From the NCBI GenBank assembly GCA_041671025.1, contig JBAZCI010000018.1, forward strand, positions 1-25,949: 25,949 nucleotides of DNA. The letters run 5' to 3'. This stretch comes from JBAZCI01 sp041671025 (GTDB taxonomy: Bacteria; Patescibacteriota; Patescibacteriia; UBA10025). A program made the translations under genes and the position numbers. Every line of letters begins with the position of its first letter. Positions within the stretch are counted from its first letter, which is position 1. Under the pieces are notes generated by a model. That model made no database searches. It was not told where the DNA came from and was given only the letters and a program-made list of their open reading frames with translations. Of the stretch, positions 7,581-15,966 are shown in pieces.

Positions 7581-8645
7581 CTAATTTGACAGTGCATTGT
7601 CTTTTGTAGACGGCGACAATACGTCCTTCAAATTTTCGAGATCTTCAAGAATGATACCGGCTCCACGGGCAACTGCCGTGAGCGGGTCATCCGAGATGTG
7701 AACCGGTATTTTCGTTTCATCGCTAATGAGACGATCCAGACCGCGTAACAGTGCCCCACCGCCGGACAATACAATGCCCCGCGAGTAAATATCTGCAACA
7801 AGTTCCGGCGGGGTATTTTCTATCGTAGATTTAACTCCTTCAAGAATTGCCCGTAACGACCGATTAATGGCTTCCCGTATTTGATTACTGTTGATGGAAA
7901 CTTCTTTCGGTAACCCGCTGATAAGATCCCTGCCTCTGATTTTTGATTCAAGAGGCTCCGGCAAATCGATAGCCGATGCAATCTTTTTTTTGATAGTTTC
8001 AGCAGTGCGCTCGCCCAATAGAATATTAAAGTGCTCGCGGGCATACTGGATAATATCCTGGTCCATACGATCACCGGCCATACGCAAGGATTTCCAGGTG
8101 ACAACACCGCCGAGCGAAATGACGGCAATCTCCGTCGTACCGCCCCCGATATCGACAATCATGTTCCCGGAAGCATCTTGAATGGGAAGACGAGCGCCGA
8201 TAGCGGCAGCCATGGGCTCCTCAATCAAAAATACTTCACGCGCACCGGCAGATATCGAGGCATCCTCAACCGCTTTTCGTTCTACTTCCGTCACCCCCAG
8301 CGGGATGCCGATAACGATACGCGGGCGGGGTATAATTGAAAATCCTTCACGATGCACCTTTTCAATAAAATGCCGGAGCATACGTTCGGTAACCTCAAAA
8401 TCAGAAATAACACCATCGACTAGCGGCCGCGACACGGCGATATGTGCAGGCGACTTCCCTACCATTCGCTGAGCTTCAATGCCAACAGCGATAATCTGGT
8501 CGTTTCGCGTATTAATTGCGACAACTGACGGCTCATCAATGACAATCCCCCGATCACGAACATAGACGAGCGTGTTTGCTGTTCCAAGGTCTATACCCAT
8601 ATCCTTGGAAAACCTGCCGAAGAGTGAATTGAACATTTTAGGCAT
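7581..8645 (-). CDS. mreB: Rod shape-determining actin homologue MreB (elongasome copy)
   Basis: Actin-like ATPase forming membrane-bound filaments that steer lateral wall synthesis. The 354-residue protein has phosphate-1 motif DLGTA (19-23), the catalytic IEEP motif (E143 corresponds to E. coli E143), phosphate-2 DIGGGT (165-170) and adenosine motif SGGGALLRG from 294. The N-terminal segment before DLGTA could be an amphipathic membrane anchor. The ATG at 8645 overlaps the proS stop by eight bases; a second ATG at 8636 would avoid the overlap. It is followed directly by mreC, mreD and mrdA, so this is the canonical elongasome copy, in contrast to the paralogue at 14850-15884. Confidence 0.97.
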   Translation of the reverse strand: MPKMFNSLFGRFSKDMGIDLGTANTLVYVRDRGIVIDEPSVVAINTRNDQIIAVGIEAQRMVGKSPAHIAVSRPLVDGVISDFEVTERMLRHFIEKVHREGFSIIPRPRIVIGIPLGVTEVERKAVEDASISAGAREVFLIEEPMAAAIGARLPIQDASGNMIVDIGGGTTEIAVISLGGVVTWKSLRMAGDRMDQDIIQYAREHFNILLGERTAETIKKKIASAIDLPEPLESKIRGRDLISGLPKEVSINSNQIREAINRSLRAILEGVKSTIENTPPELVADIYSRGIVLSGGGALLRGLDRLISDETKIPVHISDDPLTAVARGAGIILEDLENLKDVLSPSTKDNALSN

Positions 8646-9885
8646 AGAATTTTGTTATTTCTTTAACAGCAGTTTCTACACTATGCAGCGCTGACTGAGA
8701 CGCCCCCCGATACGTCACTTCAATCATGTCCCCCGTTTTTTTACTCGTTACCAGTCGTACAGGAATGCCGATGAGGTCGGCATCATGTAATTTTACACCG
8801 GGGGCACCGTCACGATCATCATATAAAACAGACAAGCCGCTTTCTTCAAGACGGTTAATTATCTTGGCATGCTTCGGCGGCACCGTTCCGTCCGAAAGTA
8901 GATCACACCAGTGGACATGATACGGCGTCACAGCGCGCGGCCATATCATCCCGCGATCATCATGTGAAACCTCCACAATGGTACCCATGAGCCGTCCCGG
9001 GCCTATGCCGTAGCTCGCCATAACGGCAGGGTGCGCCTTGCCTTGTGAATCGACATATGATGCGCCCAATTTTTCTGAAAATTTTGTTCCTAATTTAAAA
9101 ATATTTCCCACTTCGATCCCTTTAACTGCGGTTAACGTATCTCCGCATACAGGGCATGGGTCCCCGTCCTTGTGCTTCGCTACTTCTACATTTTGCGCAA
9201 AATCACCTTTTGGACACAGGATGAGCTTGTCCTCGCCGGCGTCAGATATGACTTGGAATTCATGCGAAAAGCTTTTTGAAAATGATCCGCCTGATGCTTC
9301 AATTTTATACGCAGTGACACCTACGCGTGAAAAAATATTCCCATACGCTTTGGCGACACGTTCATAAAATATATCGCAATCATTCTGATCAGCATGAAAA
9401 CTGTACAGATCCTTCATTGAAAACTCGCGTCCGCGGATAAGGCCGGATTTTGCGCGTGGTTCGTACCTGAATTTATCCTGAATTTGATACACAGCCATCG
9501 GTAAATCACGGTACGATCCGATAATATTCGCTGCGATATATGCGATGACTTCCTCGTGAGTCGTCGCAAGTCCCACTTCACGTTTTGAATGATCGGAAAA
9601 CTGATACATGATATCTGAGAGTTCTTTCCAGCGATTTGTCTTCTCCCAAAGTTCTTTTGACTGAAGCGCAGGCATGTAGATTTCCTGCGCGCCCAGGGCA
9701 TTCATTTCCTCTCTGATCACGCTCATAATATTCTGCAAAACCCGGTACCCCAGAGGAAGATACGCATACACGCCGGACATCATTTTTTTGACAAAACCAG
9801 CCTGCTCCAACAGACGGGCGTTAACGGAGGTTTCGTCCTTAGGCGGCTGACGGAGTGTTTTTACAAAAAGTTTTGAAAAAAGCAT
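8638..9885 (-). CDS. proS: Prolyl-tRNA synthetase, short form without editing insertion
   Basis: Class II synthetase charging tRNA-Pro. At 415 residues it is well below the roughly 570 of bacterial-type ProRS. The catalytic core is complete: TTHEEV at 108-113, motif 2 RYEPRAKSGLIRGREF beginning at 140, FSHEF at 206-210, motif 3 GIGPGRLMGTIVE from 293, then a C-terminal anticodon-binding domain. Between motifs 2 and 3, where the YbaK-like INS domain normally sits, there is only a link of about 30 residues with C224 and a C244-P-V-C247 pair, perhaps a metal-binding remnant. Such a form cannot edit Ala-tRNA-Pro in cis. It lies between rseP (6-base gap) and mreB (8-base overlap). Confidence 0.95.
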   Translation of the reverse strand: MLFSKLFVKTLRQPPKDETSVNARLLEQAGFVKKMMSGVYAYLPLGYRVLQNIMSVIREEMNALGAQEIYMPALQSKELWEKTNRWKELSDIMYQFSDHSKREVGLATTHEEVIAYIAANIIGSYRDLPMAVYQIQDKFRYEPRAKSGLIRGREFSMKDLYSFHADQNDCDIFYERVAKAYGNIFSRVGVTAYKIEASGGSFSKSFSHEFQVISDAGEDKLILCPKGDFAQNVEVAKHKDGDPCPVCGDTLTAVKGIEVGNIFKLGTKFSEKLGASYVDSQGKAHPAVMASYGIGPGRLMGTIVEVSHDDRGMIWPRAVTPYHVHWCDLLSDGTVPPKHAKIINRLEESGLSVLYDDRDGAPGVKLHDADLIGIPVRLVTSKKTGDMIEVTYRGASQSALHSVETAVKEITKFYA

Positions 9886-9891
9886 AGATGA

Positions 9892-10995
9892 TTAGCCCCC
9901 AAAAAGCCTCTGGAAAAAGGACCCTATGGTTCCTGAAAGCCTAGAGACATCTTTTACGGTTACAAGAATGATCAAACCGATGAGTAATGCAAATCCGATA
10001 TTATGAATCACCGCCTCAACATTTCTGCTCACAGGTTTCCTTCGAATTTTTTCAATAATGAGAAAAAGTACCCTTCCCCCGTCAAGCGCAGGAAACGGTA
10101 ATATGTTAATGACCGCGAGGTTGATGGAAAGCAGTGCAGTAAATTGAAGCAGATAAATAATCCCCAGTTTACTCACTTCCCCGGTAAGTACCGCAATGCC
10201 GACTGGGCCGGCAACATCAAACGAAACATGTCGTGATACTAACAGATCGCGAACCAGCATAAAAAGACCCTTCGCGGTTTCCCACAGCAAATTGACTGTT
10301 GTTCTGGCGCCCATCCATATCGCCTGATGCACGGGATATCGGACCACCCCAGTCTCTACAAGGCCAACCCCTGCAAGTCCTTCCCCGGCGTCATCCGGGA
10401 GGGGCGTGAGCTTTGTTTCTATAGTTTCATCCCCTCTTTTCAGAGTAACAGGTACCTCCGTGTTTACTTTGGGCTTAATGAGATTTCGAAACGCTTCTAC
10501 CGTATCAACCGACGTATTATCTACGGCAACCACAGCATCGCCAACTTGTATGCCACTTTTTTTTGCCGCGGAATCTTCAACCACTTCGACAATTTGAACC
10601 TTGTGATCACGAATCGTTGCGCCTGCTGGAACCTCTTGAATAACTGTAGGCAGACCTATACCGTAGCCCGCAGAGAGTAATACAAAGGCAAGGAGTATAT
10701 TCATGGCTACGCCGGCAACAAGAACAACCGTGCGTTGCCATATTTTTTTATGCGCAAAACTATCTTCATCGTCCGCATTCTCTCCCTGTTCCCCTTTAAT
10801 TTTGACAAAACCGCCGATAGGTATCCAGTTCAATGAGTACGTTGTGTTTTTTTTCTTGATGCCGATTGCGCGCGGAGGAAAACCGATAGCAAACTCATCG
10901 ACGCCTATCCCCATTTTACGCGCAGTTACAAAATGTCCTAGTTCATGGACAAAAACAAGTACAGTAAGAATGATTGCAAAAATAAAAAGTGACAT
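9892..10995 (-). CDS. rseP: RIP metalloprotease, site-2 protease family (RseP/M50)
   Basis: Intramembrane zinc protease that cleaves membrane-bound substrates such as anti-sigma factors or leftover signal peptides. The 367-residue protein has the HELGH zinc motif at 17-21 inside the first membrane segment, a second segment at about 90-113, one PDZ domain at about 130-200, and the C-terminal NILPFPALDGG motif (297-307), whose D305 is the third zinc ligand. Only one PDZ domain is seen, whereas E. coli RseP has two. It is tightly packed between frr (5-base gap) and proS. Substrates cannot be inferred; no sigma or anti-sigma gene is nearby. Confidence 0.93.
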   Translation of the reverse strand: MSLFIFAIILTVLVFVHELGHFVTARKMGIGVDEFAIGFPPRAIGIKKKNTTYSLNWIPIGGFVKIKGEQGENADDEDSFAHKKIWQRTVVLVAGVAMNILLAFVLLSAGYGIGLPTVIQEVPAGATIRDHKVQIVEVVEDSAAKKSGIQVGDAVVAVDNTSVDTVEAFRNLIKPKVNTEVPVTLKRGDETIETKLTPLPDDAGEGLAGVGLVETGVVRYPVHQAIWMGARTTVNLLWETAKGLFMLVRDLLVSRHVSFDVAGPVGIAVLTGEVSKLGIIYLLQFTALLSINLAVINILPFPALDGGRVLFLIIEKIRRKPVSRNVEAVIHNIGFALLIGLIILVTVKDVSRLSGTIGSFFQRLFGG

Positions 10996-11000
10996 GGCGT

Positions 11001-11549
11001 TTAGGTAGTGAGAATTTCCTGTTCTTTTTTATCCCCTATGCTTCTCGCTTCGGCATTATATTCATCAACAACTTTTTGAAGCTCTTTTTGTACTCTAAAA
11101 AATTCATCTTCAGGTAATGACCCCTCTTCCTTTTGCGTATGCAACACTTTGACAATTGATTCACGAACAGTGCGTATACGAATTTTAGATTCTTCAATTT
11201 TTTTGCTTACAATTTTTGCCAGATCGTTCCGTCGTTCTTCGGTAAGAGCCGGTATGACGATCCTGAGTATTTTACCTTCATTAACCGGATGAAGATTGAG
11301 AGATGACTCATTAACTGCTTTTTCAATATCCTTGAGCGCAGTGGTGTCCCAGGGTTGGATAACAATACTTTTTACATCCGGAGTAGAGATACTGGCAAGC
11401 TGTTTCAATGGCGTCCTTGCGCCATAATAGGATACCGGCAAATCTTCAACGAGCGCTGGAGTGGCCCTGCCTGTTCGAAGATGCGAGAGTTCCTGGCGAA
11501 GTTCACGGATCGCCGATTCAAATCCTTCTTTTGGGATGACAGTAGACAT
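11001..11549 (-). CDS. frr: Ribosome recycling factor
   Basis: With EF-G it splits the post-termination ribosome. At 182 residues it matches the family. The signature LRTGRATPALVEDLPVSYYG lies at about 24-43, with the conserved PLKQLASIS segment after it and the RIVIPALTEERR stretch in the second half of the protein. In many bacteria frr is followed by uppS-cdsA-dxr-rseP-proS; here rseP follows directly after five bases, so the intervening lipid and isoprenoid genes are absent from this place. No Shine-Dalgarno precedes the ATG. Confidence 0.97.
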   Translation of the reverse strand: MSTVIPKEGFESAIRELRQELSHLRTGRATPALVEDLPVSYYGARTPLKQLASISTPDVKSIVIQPWDTTALKDIEKAVNESSLNLHPVNEGKILRIVIPALTEERRNDLAKIVSKKIEESKIRIRTVRESIVKVLHTQKEEGSLPEDEFFRVQKELQKVVDEYNAEARSIGDKKEQEILTT

Positions 11550-11554
11550 AGGTA

Positions 11555-12610
11555 TTATTTTTGTGCAATTAATTGTGTTCCTGAAAAAAGTATTGACCTG
11601 TCGTACGGAGCAAAATAGAGTGAAGCGATGGGACGAGATGTGGGAATTGTTTTAATAGTTTTCCAGGTCTGTCCACCATCAACCGTTTTGTGCAGTACAT
11701 TATTGACAGCAAATATAATTTCATTGGGGTTTACGGGATTGATGATCCCGGCCCGTATCGAAACGGATCCAAAAGGGATTAATGTTTCGATCGGCGTCCA
11801 TGTTACACCACTATCTACTGTCGTGAGGATACCGTACCCGGTTGCAATCGTAATACGCTCGCTAAACGGTGAAAAATCAACTGAATTGATTGTTCGCGCT
11901 TTAGGATACGCATCAAGAGGCGCTGAAATGTCTATCCACGTTTCTCCTGAGTCAGTTGTTTTATAAAATCCGAAATTGAGCGCATACAGGTATATGACCC
12001 GATTATCCAGCCTGCTCATATAGAGTTTGGCGGCTTTTGAACCCGTCCACGAGAGCGTCCTCCACGTCGTGCCATAATCATCGCTTTTCAATACAGATGT
12101 CGTTGTCGCGAGATACACATGGGAGGGATCCGTATGATCGACGAGTACTGAAGTTAAGGCCTCCTTGGGGCGTGTTTCAATATATATCGTTGACCACGTT
12201 TTCATGCCGTCAACGGTTTTTACCAGTGTTGTTCCCTGCGAGGCATACATGATATCTGTATTCTGAAAATCTATCGACAACCCTGAATACGTCCCTGCCG
12301 CAAGTGTCGTTCGTTCCCAATGCTCCATCCCGTCAGACGTACGCCAGACGCCGCCGCCTCGGGAAACAAAGTACGCCTTGAGCGGATCCCGCGGATCAAA
12401 CACAAGTTCGGAAAGATCAAGCCCTCCGATTGTTACAGCCCGGTTATTCTGTACGCCGACAAAATTTTTAGCGTCCCATGTTTCGCCAGAATTCTCAGAA
12501 CGGTAGATTCCTCCATCAGCCGGCGGGGTCTTGCGGAATGCCAACGTACAGCCACTAAGGGTTACTGCTACGAAAGATGCTACAAGAAATACGCCAAGAA
12601 TACGCTTCAT
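11555..12610 (-). CDS. Asp-box (BNR/YCF48-like) beta-propeller lipoprotein
   Basis: Function unknown; a surface or membrane-anchored protein. The 351-residue product begins with a lipoprotein signal peptide ending LSGC, so C21 should be lipidated after SPase II cleavage. Seven Asp-box repeats of the S/T-x-D-x-G-x-T-W type start near residues 38, 91, 132, 176, 218, 264 and 309. Their spacing of 41-53 residues is what a seven-bladed propeller gives. The nearest known shapes are sortilin/Vps10-like and YCF48/Hcf136 assembly-factor propellers; sialidase activity is unlikely because no catalytic set is recognised. It overlaps holB by four bases and precedes frr by five, so it is translated with core information-processing genes. 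Confidence 0.85.
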   Translation of the reverse strand: MKRILGVFLVASFVAVTLSGCTLAFRKTPPADGGIYRSENSGETWDAKNFVGVQNNRAVTIGGLDLSELVFDPRDPLKAYFVSRGGGVWRTSDGMEHWERTTLAAGTYSGLSIDFQNTDIMYASQGTTLVKTVDGMKTWSTIYIETRPKEALTSVLVDHTDPSHVYLATTTSVLKSDDYGTTWRTLSWTGSKAAKLYMSRLDNRVIYLYALNFGFYKTTDSGETWIDISAPLDAYPKARTINSVDFSPFSERITIATGYGILTTVDSGVTWTPIETLIPFGSVSIRAGIINPVNPNEIIFAVNNVLHKTVDGGQTWKTIKTIPTSRPIASLYFAPYDRSILFSGTQLIAQK

Positions 12611-13602
12611 ACGGCAATCGTGAAATAATCAAACGCAAGACGGGGAGACATATGCCGCTCCAACAGATACTTTACTCGAAAACAGGCTCCCATAATTTTT
12701 GAAAGTGTTGACGGTGAAAACGAAACATGTAACGGCTTGGTAAAATCAATATACTCACGGGGATACGGCTCTGTAATCCCTTGTTGTATAAGTAACGCAT
12801 CATGCACAAGAATTTGCCATTGTGAAATTATGTCCAAAAGCTGACCCGAATCATCATTTTTCTTTCCCGATGTTCCTGACAATAGTTCAAATGAGCGCAA
12901 TCGCTCCTGTACATTTTCTTTGCTCAGCGTCGCAAGCATACTGACATGTTCCCGATATGGCTGCTCGCTATCTTCAACCAGCGAAAGTTGCAACGCAACC
13001 CCGGGTCTACCGTGCGATAACGCAGATATAATCCTTGCTCGCTTCTTATCTATACCTCGTTCAAGCAACGCCGCTTCTATGCTCTTTTGATCAACGGGGT
13101 AAAAATGAATCGGCGTGCAACGTGAATATACAGTATCCGGAATATCCTTCTCATTAGGTGTGGTGAGTATGTACAGGACATTTCCATGCGGTTCTTCCAG
13201 TGTTTTAAGCAGAGCATTAGCCGCACTGGACGTCAGGCGCTCGGCGCCTTCAACCATGACCGTTTTTCCCGTACCTGAAAAAGTATGGAGAGACAGGCGT
13301 GATTTTGCCTCACGAACTGTGTCTATTGATATCACTCCGTCTTCTGAAGGGGAGATTTTTAAATGGTCCGGATGAGTACCGTTTTTGAATGCACTGCATG
13401 AATGACATGTACCACAGGCCTCTATAGCAGAAATCGGCTGAGCGCACAAAAAAGCTTGCTGCACTTGGGCAGCCAGCATAGATTTGCCGAGATGATGTGC
13501 ACCCACAAAAATATAGGCGTGATTCCGCACACCTCGAACGAGCGCACGTTTTAGATATGCCCGCACGCGCTCATGGCCAATATTACCGTGAGTAAATTCC
13601 AT
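12607..13602 (-). CDS. holB: DNA polymerase III delta-prime subunit, clamp loader
   Basis: AAA+ subunit of the clamp loader that places the beta sliding clamp on DNA. The 331-residue protein has a Walker A-type GAHHLGKS (34-41), a four-cysteine zinc module (C53, C63, C66, C69) and the SRC sensor/arginine-finger motif in TVYSRCTPIHF. The Walker B-like VEGAERL lacks the DExx acids, as is common in delta-prime, which is usually a poor ATPase or inactive. DnaX is the main alternative, but length and the degenerate Walker B favour HolB. It is first in a nine-gene run and has its own promoter with a leader of about nine bases. Confidence 0.9.
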   Translation of the reverse strand: MEFTHGNIGHERVRAYLKRALVRGVRNHAYIFVGAHHLGKSMLAAQVQQAFLCAQPISAIEACGTCHSCSAFKNGTHPDHLKISPSEDGVISIDTVREAKSRLSLHTFSGTGKTVMVEGAERLTSSAANALLKTLEEPHGNVLYILTTPNEKDIPDTVYSRCTPIHFYPVDQKSIEAALLERGIDKKRARIISALSHGRPGVALQLSLVEDSEQPYREHVSMLATLSKENVQERLRSFELLSGTSGKKNDDSGQLLDIISQWQILVHDALLIQQGITEPYPREYIDFTKPLHVSFSPSTLSKIMGACFRVKYLLERHMSPRLAFDYFTIAV

Positions 13603-13617
13603 AAATATCGTGCGAAT

Positions 13618-13646
13618 AACATACCATATATCCGCCCTAAAATCAA
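13618..13646 (-). promoter_or_regulatory. Extended -10 promoter of holB
   Basis: On the minus strand TTGATT (-35, 13641-13646) and TATGTT (-10, 13618-13623) are 17 bases apart, each matching four of six consensus bases, and TGG directly before the -10 gives an extended -10. The -35 overlaps the stop codon of the upstream glycosyltransferase. Expected start is near 13611, about nine bases before the holB ATG, so the transcript would be almost leaderless. Confidence 0.6.
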
Positions 13647-14848
13647 GTCATTACCTCACGCAACACATGTGCGGTTTTTTGCCCAGCTGCCTTCCAGGAA
13701 AATTGTTTTACCCGTTCTAACCCTCGCTCGCGGAGATGATGCCGTGCGTCCTGATGAGACATAAGTTTGTGCAACGCGTCAGCAATGTCACTCGTATTTT
13801 GTGGATCTACCAATACTGCCGCATCTCCAACCACCTCGGGAATTGACGTTGTTTGTGATGCAATAACGGGAACTCCTGACGCCATAGCCTCAAGCAGCGG
13901 AATCCCGAATCCTTCATACAGTGAGGGGAAAATAAAGGCCTGAGCACCACGAAGCAAATCGACATACTGAGAAGCTTCTACCCATCCGGGCAGACACACC
14001 CGCTGTTCTAAATTAAACTTTTTGATAGTTGCCGCTACCTCATCAAAGCCGAATCCCTGTGATCCGACCAGCACGAGGCGTACAGTTGATTCAGGATGCT
14101 GTTTGACATAGACCCCGAATGCCTCAACCAAGCGAGGAGTATTTTTTTTGTATTCAAGTCTCCCAATCGAAATCACATACGACTGCCCGCACCCTACTGC
14201 TTCCTGGGCAACCTTTTCCCTTGCACTATTTCGTAGTGGGGTAAAAATTTCACTATTATACCCATTATGTACGACGACTATTTTTTCCGGATCTGCGTTA
14301 TATGTTTTAATAATCTCCTGCTTTGTAAATTCTGACACCGTGATAATCTTGGTCGCATGCACAACGGCAAACCGTGCCGAAAAGCGATGGTAATCAAGCT
14401 CGGAAGCGGAATATTTCCCTAGCGTCGCCGCTCGAGCAAGTATATCCCAAATGCCACGGGATGCGGAAGAAGTAGCTCCTACGGTCTTTTGATTATATAG
14501 CTGACGTTCATGCTCAAACCCGATGTCGTGAATTGTCGTCACAACTTTTTTTGGATGAACCAAGGGAATCGTATGCGCCGGTACAAAGAGTAGATCTGGT
14601 CGCTTGACAAGCATCTCTGCAGACAACCGAAGATGAGTCCACAAAAAACGAGGCGGCCATGATAATGCATGCACAGACCACGATTGAGGCAACGGAGGAA
14701 AATCAGCAACAAGAGGTGACTTGGTATAGAGTCGGACCTCCTCTGCTCCGAAAATTGACAAAAATTCGCGAATTAAAAAATACGAGTACCATTCAGTACC
14801 TGTACGTTGCAGGACATTTGCCCGTGATGCATCAATTCCGAGTATCAT
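13643..14848 (-). CDS. Glycosyltransferase family 4
   Basis: GT-B retaining glycosyltransferase, probably adding a sugar to a lipid-linked surface glycan. I take the ATG at 14848 as start (401 residues): it begins MILGIDASRA, a typical GT4 N-terminus, lies one base after the stop of the second mreB, and avoids a long overlap; an open frame continues to 14938 but its N-terminus is not family-like. A GTEWYSY glycine-loop segment occurs near 17-23. The nucleotide-sugar site shows GRLEYKKN and the E-x7-E motif EGFGIPLLE at 312-320. The donor sugar cannot be read from sequence. Coupling to mreB paralogue 2 suggests co-translation. Confidence 0.92.
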   Translation of the reverse strand: MILGIDASRANVLQRTGTEWYSYFLIREFLSIFGAEEVRLYTKSPLVADFPPLPQSWSVHALSWPPRFLWTHLRLSAEMLVKRPDLLFVPAHTIPLVHPKKVVTTIHDIGFEHERQLYNQKTVGATSSASRGIWDILARAATLGKYSASELDYHRFSARFAVVHATKIITVSEFTKQEIIKTYNADPEKIVVVHNGYNSEIFTPLRNSAREKVAQEAVGCGQSYVISIGRLEYKKNTPRLVEAFGVYVKQHPESTVRLVLVGSQGFGFDEVAATIKKFNLEQRVCLPGWVEASQYVDLLRGAQAFIFPSLYEGFGIPLLEAMASGVPVIASQTTSIPEVVGDAAVLVDPQNTSDIADALHKLMSHQDARHHLRERGLERVKQFSWKAAGQKTAHVLREVMT

Positions 14849-14849
14849 C

Positions 14850-15884
14850 TTATTTGCTGGCAAGAATGCTGCGCTTATACGAATCGAGGTTTTCCAGAGC
14901 AATGCCCGTGCCTTTGGCAACGCAGAGCTGTGAATCATCAGCTACATATGCAGGCACACCCGTAGCCTGCGTGAGTAGATTATCGATGTTTCTCAATAAT
15001 GAGCTGCCGCCCGAGAGTACCATGCCCTTGTCCATTACATCAGCTGAAAGTTCAGGCGGGGTTTCCTGTAGAACCGACTTTACGGCCTGAATAATAGCCG
15101 CGAGCTCGTCTTGAATCGCCTCGGTAACATCGTCGCTTGTTACCGTCACCGTTTTTGGCAACCCTTGTACGATATCGCGTCCGCGTACATCCATCGTAAG
15201 TTTTTCCTCAAGCGGAAGCGCTGAACCGATAGTTTTTTTCAAATCTTCAGCTGTACGATCGCCAATGGCAAGCCCGTATTTTTTTCTCGTAAATTCTTGA
15301 ATAGCGGTGTCCAGCTTATTTCCGCCTACTCGAGCTGAGGTATTTGCAACAATTCCCCCTAATGAAATAACGGCAACCTCAGCGGTCCCTCCGCCAATAT
15401 CTACAATCATGTGACCCGATGCAGAGCCAATCGGTGTATTTGCGCCGATTGCCGCAGCAATGGGCTCCTTAATAATATATGCGGCTTTTGCGCCCGCCTG
15501 TATGGTGGCATCAATAACCGCACGTCGCTCCGTAGAGGTGATGCCAGCCGGCACGGCGATCATGACTTCCGGATGAAAAAATCGTACGCCTCCGAGCGCC
15601 TTGTTGATAAAATACCGGAGCATCGCCTCGGTTGTTTTATAATCAGCGATCACTCCGTCTTTAAGCGGCCGCGATGCTACAATCGACTCGGGAGTACGCC
15701 CAATCATTTCTTTTGCTTCTTCACCCACCGCCATTACTTTTTTGTCGATAAGTGAAATTGCAACGACTGATGGTTCGTTTATCACAATACCTCTCCCGGG
15801 TACATATACCAAAGAGTAGGTCGTTCCCAAATCTATGCCTAATTTTTTGTTGAATATCGACATAAGCCGTTGACTGCCATACAT
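14850..15884 (-). CDS. mreB: Second MreB-like actin homologue
   Basis: Paralogue of the elongasome MreB. The 344-residue frame has DLGTT (18-22), IKEP at 138-141 with the catalytic Glu E140 kept but the preceding Glu replaced by Lys, DIGGGT (162-167) and SGGSSLLRN from 291. The ATPase core therefore looks intact. An ATG at 15863 (337 residues, MSIFNKKLGIDLG) is closer to the usual MreB N-terminus; I keep 15884 because a weak purine-rich AAGAGA precedes it. It has its own promoter and is followed after one base by a GT4, within a glycan-gene region rather than next to mreC/mreD. The role may be spatial control of surface-glycan synthesis or a specialised filament; this is inference. Confidence 0.92.
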   Translation of the reverse strand: MYGSQRLMSIFNKKLGIDLGTTYSLVYVPGRGIVINEPSVVAISLIDKKVMAVGEEAKEMIGRTPESIVASRPLKDGVIADYKTTEAMLRYFINKALGGVRFFHPEVMIAVPAGITSTERRAVIDATIQAGAKAAYIIKEPIAAAIGANTPIGSASGHMIVDIGGGTAEVAVISLGGIVANTSARVGGNKLDTAIQEFTRKKYGLAIGDRTAEDLKKTIGSALPLEEKLTMDVRGRDIVQGLPKTVTVTSDDVTEAIQDELAAIIQAVKSVLQETPPELSADVMDKGMVLSGGSSLLRNIDNLLTQATGVPAYVADDSQLCVAKGTGIALENLDSYKRSILASK

Positions 15885-15916
15885 TACTGTCTCTTGCCGT
15901 ATTGAAACGTCAATGT

Positions 15917-15945
15917 AGTATCCTGGAGATTGCCCCGTTTGTCAA
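15917..15945 (-). promoter_or_regulatory. Sigma-70-type promoter of the second mreB
   Basis: On the minus strand a perfect -35 TTGACA (15940-15945) is 17 bases from GATACT (15917-15922, four of six -10 bases). Expected start is near 15910, giving a leader of 26 bases to the ATG at 15884 or about 47 to the ATG at 15863. It lies in the 82-base gap after the glycosyltransferase at 15967-16770 and separates the mreB-GT4 pair from the long glycan run upstream. Confidence 0.65.
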
Positions 15946-15966
15946 CAGACGACCCCCTACCCTGTT

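Noticed and set aside
14849..14938. N-terminal extension of the GT4 into the second mreB
   Set aside because: The 30 extra residues are not GT4-like and overlap mreB by 89 bases; the ATG at 14848 gives a family-like N-terminus and a one-base gap.
15940..15965. AACAG/CTGTT inverted repeat next to the -35 of the second mreB
   Set aside because: Five-base arms with a 13-base loop are expected by chance; not enough to call an operator or terminator.
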